Shown: positions 8,412-15,281 of the stretch, in pieces
Position numbering within the stretch: position 1 is the first letter of the stretch
Layout of the letters: the number at the start of each line of letters is the position of its first letter
Assembly (NCBI GenBank): GCA_017548505.1
Contig: JAFYZX010000006.1
Location: 1 to 34,873 of the forward strand
Length of the DNA stretch: 34,873 bases
Direction of reading: 5' to 3'
Source of the DNA: Bacteroidales bacterium
GTDB taxonomy: Bacteria > Bacteroidota > Bacteroidia > Bacteroidales > UBA932
Notes under the pieces: model-generated
What the model saw: the letters and a program-made list of their open reading frames with translations, nothing else
The model's database searches: none
Told to the model about the DNA's origin: nothing
Program-made: the position numbers and the translations under genes

Positions 8412-8726
8412 ATGCCAGACTATTACGAATATTCAATTACCGAACTGGTAAAAATGCTTGGAACCCGTTTCAAGGATTACCGTATGCGTTCCTATATGAC
8501 TCAAAAAGATGTTGCTGAGAAATCGGGAATTGCAATAAACACAATTCACAAGTTCGAGAGCGGGAAAGTTCCAAATTTGTCTCTGAGCACATTCCTTCAG
8601 CTTATGAAAGCCATAGGCAGCATCAACGACTTGGACAAATTCATGCCGGAATTGCCTGAATCCCCCTATCTTATTAAAGACAGAGGTAAGAAGGTTCAAA
8701 GAATTAGACATTCAAATAAACAATAG
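8412..8726 (+). CDS. HipB-like antitoxin, XRE-family helix-turn-helix regulator
   Basis: 104 residues. The helix-turn-helix domain spans about residues 14-70: LGTRFKDYRMRSYMTQKDVAEKSGIAINTIHKFESGKVPNLSLSTFLQLMKAIG, with the recognition helix in INTIHKFESG. The remaining C terminus is short and basic. It precedes the HipA gene by 14 bases, the standard HipB-HipA order, so it should bind and neutralise HipA and repress the shared promoter. The pair is AT-richer than the flanking tonB and M64 genes, consistent with acquisition by transfer. HTH assignment is certain; antitoxin role rests on the neighbour. Confidence 0.85.
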   Translation: MPDYYEYSITELVKMLGTRFKDYRMRSYMTQKDVAEKSGIAINTIHKFESGKVPNLSLSTFLQLMKAIGSINDLDKFMPELPESPYLIKDRGKKVQRIRHSNKQ

Positions 8727-8740
8727 ATATACAGGCTGTT

Positions 8741-10243
8741 ATGATAACAAAAACTCTAAAGGTTTTTTTATGGGGCAAAGAGGTTGGACGGCTATGTATT
8801 GATAGCCATAGGAGGCTGCCCTATTTTGAATACAACCAGGAATGGATACAAACAGGGTTAGATGTTTCTCCATTAGACGCTTCCATTAAACTGGCTAAAA
8901 ATCTCAGGCCAATATTCGGAGCTACAGAAAAGATATATCAAAAGTTGCCACCGTTTCTTGCAGACTCTCTGCCAGACGCCTGGGGTAATGAACTCTTTGA
9001 GCAATGGCGTCAGCAACAGGGAATTAAATTTGGAGAAATTACCCCTTTGGACAAACTCGCTTTCATTGGAAAACGGGCAATGGGGGCATTTGAGTTTGTT
9101 CCCGAAACATTTAACTTCCAGCCCAAGGAGAACATAGACTTAAAGGCTCTTATAAATTTAGCCAACTATATCTATTCTGAACGGGAAAAAGCCTGTATTA
9201 ATCAGGAACAATCTCTTACAATGCAAGCCTTGATGGCCGTTGGAACATCAGCTGGCGGAAGACAACCCAAAGCTATCATTGCAATTAATCATCAAACGGG
9301 AGAAATAAGAAGTGGACAGGTGAGCGATCTTGAAGGTTTTGATTACTGTATCTTGAAGCTAGGAAACAATGAACGCTCAACAGCAGAACTGGAAAAGACA
9401 TATTACGACATGGCAACAAAAGCAGGTATACAGATGACTCCTTGCTGGACAATGGAGATTGAAGGAACAAGGCATTTTGTTACCCGGCGGTTTGATAGGG
9501 TCAATGGCAAGAAACTTCACATGCAGACCCTTGCGGCCCTTTATCCGGAAGCAGACAGTTATGAGCGATTACTTTGGGTTTGCAGAAAAATGCGTCTGTC
9601 TGAACACGACAGTCAGGAGATATTCAGGAGAATGATCTTCAACATTCTTGCAAACAATACAGACGACCATATCAAAAATTTCTCGTTCCTGATGGACGAA
9701 CAAGGGAAGTGGAGTGTGTCTCCTGCTTATGACATGACATATATCTTCAATACTGGCGGTTATTTGCCCGAGACCAACCACTGTCTGATGATTAGAGGAA
9801 AATACATAAACATCAGTTTACAAGACGTCTTGGATTTAGCGGAAGAAAATTCCATTCGCAATGCTAATAGAATCATCGGTGAAGTAAAAAATGCCCTTAC
9901 CTCTTTCCGGAGTTTGGCCACAAAAAACGGCGTGAGGGAGGAATGGATCGGGAGGATAGAGAGTTGCCTTAACGGGCATCTCGGCGATTGGGGATTCCCA
10001 ACCTCCGAACACATTTTCACCTACACAGACGAGACTGGACAACTGATAGAGAAAGCACACATAGAAGCCTCTTACAAAGGCAATTATCACTTGATAGCCA
10101 GAATCGGCAACCGGGAAAGAAAATATATCATCCGCAAAGGAACTCCGGAGCACGATATGATTTCCCGAACAGGCTTCTCCAACCTGACCGAGAACATTAT
10201 CCGTGAACTGGTAAACAAGTATTTTCTTACTCCGCGACTGTAA
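8741..10243 (+). CDS. HipA-like serine/threonine kinase toxin
   Basis: 500 residues. The N-terminal HipA domain shows LPPFLADSLPDAWGNEL (about 68-84). The kinase core has AVGTSAGGRQPKAIIAI (about 166-182, the region equivalent to the P-loop/autophosphorylation segment), ILKLGNN, and the catalytic block NILANNTDDHIKNFSFLMDE followed by WSVSPAYDMTYIF, holding the catalytic Asp/Asn and the metal-binding Asp. HipA kinases phosphorylate aminoacyl-tRNA synthetases such as GltX in E. coli and induce dormancy; the target here is unknown. After the usual end near residue 425 there is an additional tail of about 75 residues ending in NIIRELVNKYFLTPRL. The 3' end overlaps the convergent M64 gene by 17 bases. 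Confidence 0.9.
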   Translation: MITKTLKVFLWGKEVGRLCIDSHRRLPYFEYNQEWIQTGLDVSPLDASIKLAKNLRPIFGATEKIYQKLPPFLADSLPDAWGNELFEQWRQQQGIKFGEITPLDKLAFIGKRAMGAFEFVPETFNFQPKENIDLKALINLANYIYSEREKACINQEQSLTMQALMAVGTSAGGRQPKAIIAINHQTGEIRSGQVSDLEGFDYCILKLGNNERSTAELEKTYYDMATKAGIQMTPCWTMEIEGTRHFVTRRFDRVNGKKLHMQTLAALYPEADSYERLLWVCRKMRLSEHDSQEIFRRMIFNILANNTDDHIKNFSFLMDEQGKWSVSPAYDMTYIFNTGGYLPETNHCLMIRGKYINISLQDVLDLAEENSIRNANRIIGEVKNALTSFRSLATKNGVREEWIGRIESCLNGHLGDWGFPTSEHIFTYTDETGQLIEKAHIEASYKGNYHLIARIGNRERKYIIRKGTPEHDMISRTGFSNLTENIIRELVNKYFLTPRL

Positions 10244-11669
10244 CAGTGTGGTAGTCTATCATACGGGAAATGGCGCGTTGGCAGACTGGGCAGAAAAGTG
10301 GGTATGAATTATCTCTCATCCTGCAGGTCGGGAACGGGCGGTAGATGCCTTCAGAGAGGTAGCCACCACCTTCGTAGATACCAACCTTATAGTCAGATTC
10401 TACGAGTGATTTGTAGGCAGGAAGTATTTGGTCGGCCTTTGTAACTACTTCAAAATCTCCAAAGTTACCGGTTCCGATATGGATCTTCGGTTGATTCTTC
10501 TTGGACTTCTTGCCTTTCTTTGGTTCCGGCGTGTTTTTGAAAGCATTATCCATCAGATCCTTCCACTTGGACTGAAAGCCTACCAGGGTGGTGATGTTCG
10601 GTTCCCAAGGCTCTACGTTGAGGTCGTACTGGTCTGTGCCATCGTCATAGAAATACTCGTCTGCAAGACCTCCGAAACTGTGGCCAAACTCGTGCACCAC
10701 AACTGGCATCGCCCAGCGGTTATGAGCTGCGGTAAGAACGTATGAGTTAAGAATGCCACCTCCACCGTAATTGTCTGTGTTGGCAAGGATTATGATATGC
10801 TCGTAAGGAACGCTGGCAAGAGCGTCGTGCAGGTCAAAAAGATGAAGCGTGGTAAGATAACGGTCAGAATAGAAAGTGGAAAAACTTGATGAGAAAGCAG
10901 TCTGCTTCCACTCGTTCTTCAGCGGAATGCTGACTCCGCTCTCCTTGCTTTCCACCGGAACGGCTATGAAATTAAGTTTAGAGGCATTGCTCCTGAAAGG
11001 CTCGTAACTCAGAATCTGGTCTGCAGTTTCCTTTGCATCGCGATAGAAAATCTCCATCTCCTCTTTGGTATATCCCTCTCCAACTATCGCGATATCAATG
11101 GCTTCCTTGCTGTCTCCGCCTTTGTGGACATAGCGGCACTTGTCCAGGGTATAAGGAGATTTAACAGGACGGATGAGGATATCGTCCGAATGGACAACGT
11201 GCGTGAAGGAAGCCACAATGCAATCCATCTTGTCAAATATCTGGACGGTAACGTAAGCAGTATTCTTAGGCATCGGCACAAGATACACGTTCTCGAAAGC
11301 TTTCCTTGTATGCAAGGCTTCCGGAGTGGACTGCCACTCGGAGAACAGCGTGGAGAAAGAGTTGCAGTAGAGAACCTGGTTTGTGGCTGAATCCCTGAGA
11401 GTTATCTGGCCGTTGCCCCTAAGGAGAAACTTGTCCATATTGACCGTCCTTCCCCACCAGCCGTCCAGTTTACCCATCTTCGCCAGGGCGATCTCCGTAT
11501 GCGTGGCATCACCTGAAAAGACGTAGTCCAGCCTCAGCGTGAAATCCGGATTGAAAGGAGAAGCAAGAAGACTATCCGTGAAAAGAAAAAGAAACAACAA
11601 AAGCACCACGGGGCGATGGTGTCTTGTAACTATCTTATTTCCAGGCTTCTGCAAAATAACCGGTTTCAT
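10227..11669 (-). CDS. Exported M64-family zinc metallopeptidase (IgA peptidase M64-like)
   Basis: 480 residues. A basic N terminus (residues 1-20) is followed by a hydrophobic export signal VVLLLFLFLFTDSLLA (about 21-36). A beta-rich N domain runs to about 170. The catalytic domain contains IDIAIVGEGYTKEEM (about 191-205) and the zinc site HEFGHSFGGLADE (H326, E327, H330, with D337 as likely third ligand), the pattern of M64 peptidases. Near the C terminus, CRMRDNSYPLFCPVC provides a cysteine-rich segment. Family members were first described as IgA-cleaving enzymes; the actual substrate here is unknown. It follows era by 65 bases on the same strand, and its start codon is enclosed by a perfect 19-bp inverted repeat. 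Its 3' end overlaps hipA by 17 bases. Confidence 0.9.
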   Translation of the reverse strand: MKPVILQKPGNKIVTRHHRPVVLLLFLFLFTDSLLASPFNPDFTLRLDYVFSGDATHTEIALAKMGKLDGWWGRTVNMDKFLLRGNGQITLRDSATNQVLYCNSFSTLFSEWQSTPEALHTRKAFENVYLVPMPKNTAYVTVQIFDKMDCIVASFTHVVHSDDILIRPVKSPYTLDKCRYVHKGGDSKEAIDIAIVGEGYTKEEMEIFYRDAKETADQILSYEPFRSNASKLNFIAVPVESKESGVSIPLKNEWKQTAFSSSFSTFYSDRYLTTLHLFDLHDALASVPYEHIIILANTDNYGGGGILNSYVLTAAHNRWAMPVVVHEFGHSFGGLADEYFYDDGTDQYDLNVEPWEPNITTLVGFQSKWKDLMDNAFKNTPEPKKGKKSKKNQPKIHIGTGNFGDFEVVTKADQILPAYKSLVESDYKVGIYEGGGYLSEGIYRPFPTCRMRDNSYPLFCPVCQRAISRMIDYHTVTVAE

Positions 11670-11728
11670 AAAATTATGCTTAATTTATATATTTCTGTTT
11701 TTCAATGACTTACAAGACACCATCGCCC
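11611..11728 (-). repeat. Perfect 19-bp inverted repeat enclosing the M64 start codon
   Basis: GGGCGATGGTGTCTTGTAA at 11611-11629 and its exact reverse complement at 11710-11728 are separated by 80 bases. The left arm lies inside the M64 coding region (codons 14-20); the right arm lies between the era stop and the M64 start. The spacer holds the M64 ATG (11669). Neither arm extends beyond 19 bases. It could form a long-range RNA stem, be an invertible DNA switch, or be an assembly artefact. Confidence 0.85.
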
Positions 11729-11734
11729 TCGCCT

Positions 11735-12628
11735 CTACTGTATATAGCCAAAGCGCTTGAGTTCTTTCTTGTTCTCTCTCCAGGATGGGTCTACCTTGAC
11801 GAAGATCTTAAGGAAGACTTTCTTCTCGAAGAAGTTCTCCATTTCCTTGCGGGCCTGGGTGCCGACACGTTTGAGGGCGGCTCCCTTCTTGCCGATAATG
11901 ATGCCTTTCTGGGATTCCCTCACAACGTTGATGACAGCCTCGATGGAATACATTTCCTCTTCCTCCTTGAACTGCTCTATCACAACCTCAGTGCAATAAG
12001 GGATTTCCTTGGTGTAGTTCTCCAGGATTTTCTCCCTGAGGATTTCAGATGCAAAGAATCTCAGGTTCTTGTCTGTGAAAACATCCCGGTCGTACCAGGC
12101 AGGCTGCTGCGGAAGCAGGGAAACTATCTTGTTAAGAAGGATGTCCGTGTTGAATTTGGTAAGGGCGCTCATCGGGAGAATGTCCGCCTTTGGAACAAGG
12201 CCGTGCCATTTCTCGACGAGCTCCTCCAGATTCTTCTGATCTTCGATCTTGTCAATCTTGTTGATCACCACAATCACCGGAACGGAAAGGAGATTTAGCT
12301 TGTCCACATACTCCTTGTTCTTCTGGGAAGACTCATAAACATCGGTAACATAGATGATTATATCTGCATCGCCGATGGCGGTGTCCACAAAGTTCATCAT
12401 CGCTTCCTGAAGCTCGTAGCTTGGCTTGAGGATGCCGGGAGTGTCGGAAAAAACTATCTGGTAATCGTCTCCGTTCACGATGCCCATTATCCTGTGACGG
12501 GTAGTCTGGGCCTTGGCGGTGACAATGGAAAGTTTCTCCCCTACCAGGGCGTTCATAAGGGTTGACTTGCCCACGTTAGGGTTTCCGATGATGTTTACAA
12601 ATCCCGAGCGGTTGATTTTGTCTTCCAT
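11735..12628 (-). CDS. era: GTPase Era
   Basis: 297 residues. The GTPase motifs are in order: G1 GNPNVGKST (about 14-22), G3 DTPG, G4 NKID, G5 SAL. The C-terminal KH domain carries IIIGKKGAALKRVGTQARKEME followed by FLKIFVKVDPSWREN. Era binds the 3' end of 16S rRNA and assists 30S subunit assembly. It starts 3 bases after the stop of the upstream pseudouridine synthase gene, so the two are co-transcribed, and the M64 peptidase gene may be in the same transcript. Nothing unusual in the protein. Confidence 0.97.
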   Translation of the reverse strand: MEDKINRSGFVNIIGNPNVGKSTLMNALVGEKLSIVTAKAQTTRHRIMGIVNGDDYQIVFSDTPGILKPSYELQEAMMNFVDTAIGDADIIIYVTDVYESSQKNKEYVDKLNLLSVPVIVVINKIDKIEDQKNLEELVEKWHGLVPKADILPMSALTKFNTDILLNKIVSLLPQQPAWYDRDVFTDKNLRFFASEILREKILENYTKEIPYCTEVVIEQFKEEEEMYSIEAVINVVRESQKGIIIGKKGAALKRVGTQARKEMENFFEKKVFLKIFVKVDPSWRENKKELKRFGYIQ

Positions 12629-12631
12629 ATT

Positions 12632-13885
12632 CTATTCGTATGATCCCATCTTCAGGATGCCGAGTTCCTTTTCGGTGAGGAACCGCCACTGTCCACGTCT
12701 GAGGTTTTTCTTTGTAAGTCCCGCAAAATAAACGCGGTCCAGCTTCTCCACCTTGTAGCCAAGAGCCTCGAAGATTCTTCTTACGATGCGGTTTCTGCCG
12801 CTGTGAATCTCTATACCCACCTGTGTCTGGTCTCCGTCTATGTAGGACAAGGCATCCGCACTGATCATTCCGTCATCCAGGTAAACACCTTTGAGGATCT
12901 TGTCAAAGTCTGCCTGTGAAAGATTCCTATTCAGGAATACGTGGTAGATTTTCTTCTTGTTGTAAGATGGATGAGTGAGCTTTTCGGTCATCTCGCCGTC
13001 GTTGGTGAGCAGGAGAACTCCTGTAGTGTCGCGGTCCAGGCGGCCGACAGGATAAACCCTCTGAGGACACTTGCCGGCAACAAGATCCAGAACAGTCTTG
13101 CGGTCCTGAGGATCATCTGTTGTGGTAACACAGTTTTTCGGCTTGTTCATTATGATATAGACCTTCTCCTCTCCCTGGATAACCTTGCCGTCGAAACGGA
13201 CCTCGTCTGTCTGGAACACCTTGGTTCCCAGTTCGGTGACAGTCTGGCCGTTAATGGTTATGATACCCTGCTGTATGTACTCGTCGGCTTCTCTTCTGGA
13301 GCAGAGGCCGGAGTTTGCGATGAAACGGTTCAGGCGGATTCCCTCCTCTCCCTTAGCCTTTGGCTTGCGAGGTTTCGGGGTGTAAGCTTCAACGCGAGGC
13401 TTTCTTGAGCCGGCAACAGGCTCCCTGCCTTCCAGCTGGCTTCTTACCTGCTCGAAATCACTGCGGGTACGCTTAACTCTTGTATTCTTTGCAGGTATTT
13501 CCTCCCTGCGGACGCTCTTGCGGAAAGGAGCCTTGGATGTCTCAGTTCCTCTGGAAGAGAACGCTTTCTTTATTGCAGCGGAAGTCCTTCCGGAAGTGGA
13601 AGTTCTCTTAGGGGCGGCTGCACTTCTCGGCGATGACGCTCTCTTTGACGCGGTTGCAGGGCCTCTGGAGGAGAAGCTCTTCTTTGGAGCGGAGGAAGTT
13701 CCTCTCGGGGAGAAGGACTTCTTCGGGCCTGCGGACGCGCCTTTTGGAGAAAAGCTCTTCTTCGGGCCGGAAGATGATTTCTTTGGAGAGAATGAACGTT
13801 TGCCTGTCGCTGAGGAAGGCCTTTTTGATGAAGATGGCTTCCTCGTTCTGGAAGCGGCTCTTCCCTTATTTTCTGATCTTGCCAT
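12632..13885 (-). CDS. rluB: rRNA pseudouridine synthase, RluB/RsuA family, with long basic N-terminal extension
   Basis: 417 residues. The enzyme part starts near residue 180 with an S4 RNA-binding domain (IRLNRFIANSGLCSRREADEYIQQG), followed by the catalytic domain with the active aspartate in YPVGRLDRDTTGVLLLTNDGE. The first 180 residues are predicted disordered, rich in Ser, Lys, Arg, Pro and Ala, and contain three tandem copies of a 13-residue unit of the type GPKKSFSPKGASA (residues 40-78). RluB modifies 23S rRNA U2605 and RsuA 16S U516 in E. coli; which applies here cannot be decided, although RluB is the usual call in Bacteroidetes. Such extensions are frequent in this phylum and probably contact rRNA. 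It leads the rluB-era transcript. Confidence 0.9.
   Translation of the reverse strand: MARSENKGRAASRTRKPSSSKRPSSATGKRSFSPKKSSSGPKKSFSPKGASAGPKKSFSPRGTSSAPKKSFSSRGPATASKRASSPRSAAAPKRTSTSGRTSAAIKKAFSSRGTETSKAPFRKSVRREEIPAKNTRVKRTRSDFEQVRSQLEGREPVAGSRKPRVEAYTPKPRKPKAKGEEGIRLNRFIANSGLCSRREADEYIQQGIITINGQTVTELGTKVFQTDEVRFDGKVIQGEEKVYIIMNKPKNCVTTTDDPQDRKTVLDLVAGKCPQRVYPVGRLDRDTTGVLLLTNDGEMTEKLTHPSYNKKKIYHVFLNRNLSQADFDKILKGVYLDDGMISADALSYIDGDQTQVGIEIHSGRNRIVRRIFEALGYKVEKLDRVYFAGLTKKNLRRGQWRFLTEKELGILKMGSYE
13652..13768 (-). repeat. Three tandem 39-bp units in the rluB coding region
   Basis: On the minus strand, codons 40-78 of the pseudouridine synthase encode three successive 13-residue units: GPKKSFSPKGASA, GPKKSFSPRGTSS, APKKSFSSRGPAT. 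Flanking sequence holds degenerate copies (SPKKSSS, KKAFSSRGTET). Repeats of this kind can expand or contract by slippage. Confidence 0.8.
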
Positions 13886-13905
13886 AATTCTACCTGTTTA
13901 TTCTA

Positions 13906-13913
13906 CAAAGATA
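13906..13913 (-). promoter_or_regulatory. -7 element of the rluB-era operon
   Basis: The minus strand reads TATCTTTG, an exact match to TAnnTTTG, 20 bases before the rluB ATG at 13885. The -33 element is not clear. Confidence 0.55.
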
Positions 13914-13962
13914 TGACGATTAAACTATTTTTCCTACTTTTACGGCTCTAAAAGTTAAGGGT

Positions 13963-15225
13963 ATGGACAGAAAGAGACGAGTTCTGATGACACCGCTGGT
14001 GAGGGAGAATGTGAAGGTCGCCCTTAAATCCATCAAAAGCAACAAGCTAAGGAGCGTCCTGACGATACTGATGATAGCCATCGGCATCACCTCCTTGCTG
14101 GGAATCCTCACGGCAACCGAGGCTCTAAAGCACGAGGTCAACGAGAGCTTTGCCTCCATCGGCTCGCAGTCTTTCTTCATCCAGCCCGAATTCAGGTCTT
14201 CCGGAGAAAGAACCGGCCGTATCCGCAACAATAGTTCTATCAGCTACTTCCAGGCTACATCCTTCAAGGAGCTCTTCTCTCCGCAAACCCCTTGTGTGGT
14301 ATCGGTTTTCTACCGCAACGGGGGTATGACACTCAAAAGGGCGGAAAAGAGCACGAGCCCGAATATTTCCGCCATACTCAGCGACGAGGACTATGTCCTT
14401 TTCAACAACTTTACCATTGAGCAAGGCAGGGACCTGACGAAAAAAGACATCAGGGATGCATCTTTCGTATGCATTCTGGGAAGTTCTGTGGCGGCCACAC
14501 TGTTCGACAGCAAGGAAAACCCTCTGGGAAACTCCGTCATCATCGGCGGAAGTCCATATATGGTAGTAGGAGTGCTGGCAAAATCCTCTTCCGGGGGAAT
14601 GGGCAACAGCATAGACCAGGCAGCGATTATACCTGTGACAAACGGCAGGGCCCGCTTCAGTGCCACGTCCTTCTCCATAGGCATACGCCCGGCCTCCACA
14701 AAGGCTCAGATGGAAGATCTTTATTCAGAGGCGGAAACGCTGTTCCGCTCCATCAGGAGACTTTCTCCGTCAGATCAGACTGACTTCAGCATAAGCTATA
14801 ACGAGACAATGGCCAAAAGCGCAAGCAAGACTATGGGAACCATTACACTGATAGCCGGAATCATAGGTCTCATCACACTTCTGGGCGCGGCTGTCGGACT
14901 GATGAACATAATGCTTGTGAGCGTAAAGGAAAGGACTGCGGAAATCGGAATCCGGAAAGCGATCGGAGCCTCAGCCCGCCTGATAAGGCAGCAGTTCCTG
15001 GTGGAGAGCGTGGCAATAGCCCAGATAGGATGCGTCATAGGAATCATCCTGGGACTTTTGGCGGGAGCCCTTGTGGCAATGGTGATGAACGTTTCTTTCG
15101 TGACACCATGGGTGTGGATAATTGCTGCCGTGCTGATCTGTGTGGCGGTTGGAGTGGCAAGCGGCTACCTCCCGGCAAAGAAAGCCGCTGCCCTGGATCC
15201 TATCGAGGCTCTCAGATACGAATAG
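13963..15225 (+). CDS. ABC transporter permease, MacB/FtsX family
   Basis: 420 residues. The topology is that of MacB-type permeases: first membrane helix near residues 33-51 ([19 protein letters not shown]), a large periplasmic domain of about 230 residues, then three C-terminal helices ([74 protein letters not shown]). The motifs [42 protein letters not shown] and [21 protein letters not shown] are family hallmarks. No ATPase or membrane-fusion gene is adjacent, so its partners must be encoded elsewhere. Likely a mechanotransmission-type exporter of unknown substrate. Confidence 0.9.
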   Translation: MDRKRRVLMTPLVRENVKVALKSIKSNKLRSVLTILMIAIGITSLLGILTATEALKHEVNESFASIGSQSFFIQPEFRSSGERTGRIRNNSSISYFQATSFKELFSPQTPCVVSVFYRNGGMTLKRAEKSTSPNISAILSDEDYVLFNNFTIEQGRDLTKKDIRDASFVCILGSSVAATLFDSKENPLGNSVIIGGSPYMVVGVLAKSSSGGMGNSIDQAAIIPVTNGRARFSATSFSIGIRPASTKAQMEDLYSEAETLFRSIRRLSPSDQTDFSISYNETMAKSASKTMGTITLIAGIIGLITLLGAAVGLMNIMLVSVKERTAEIGIRKAIGASARLIRQQFLVESVAIAQIGCVIGIILGLLAGALVAMVMNVSFVTPWVWIIAAVLICVAVGVASGYLPAKKAAALDPIEALRYE

Positions 15226-15249
15226 AATTTTGAAGGCGCGATTTTTTCG

Positions 15250-15257
15250 TAAATTTG
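15250..15257 (+). promoter_or_regulatory. -7 element of parC
   Basis: TAAATTTG matches TAnnTTTG, and a TTTG lies upstream at 15229-15232 (17-base spacing). The predicted transcript start falls between this element and the ATG at 15282, which argues against the in-frame TTG start at 15255. Confidence 0.6.
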
Positions 15258-15281
15258 CGCGGAAATACAATAGATACAGAA

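Noticed and set aside
15255..15281. TTG start for parC nine codons upstream
   Set aside because: The TTG is part of the TAAATTTG promoter element, so it would not be in the transcript.
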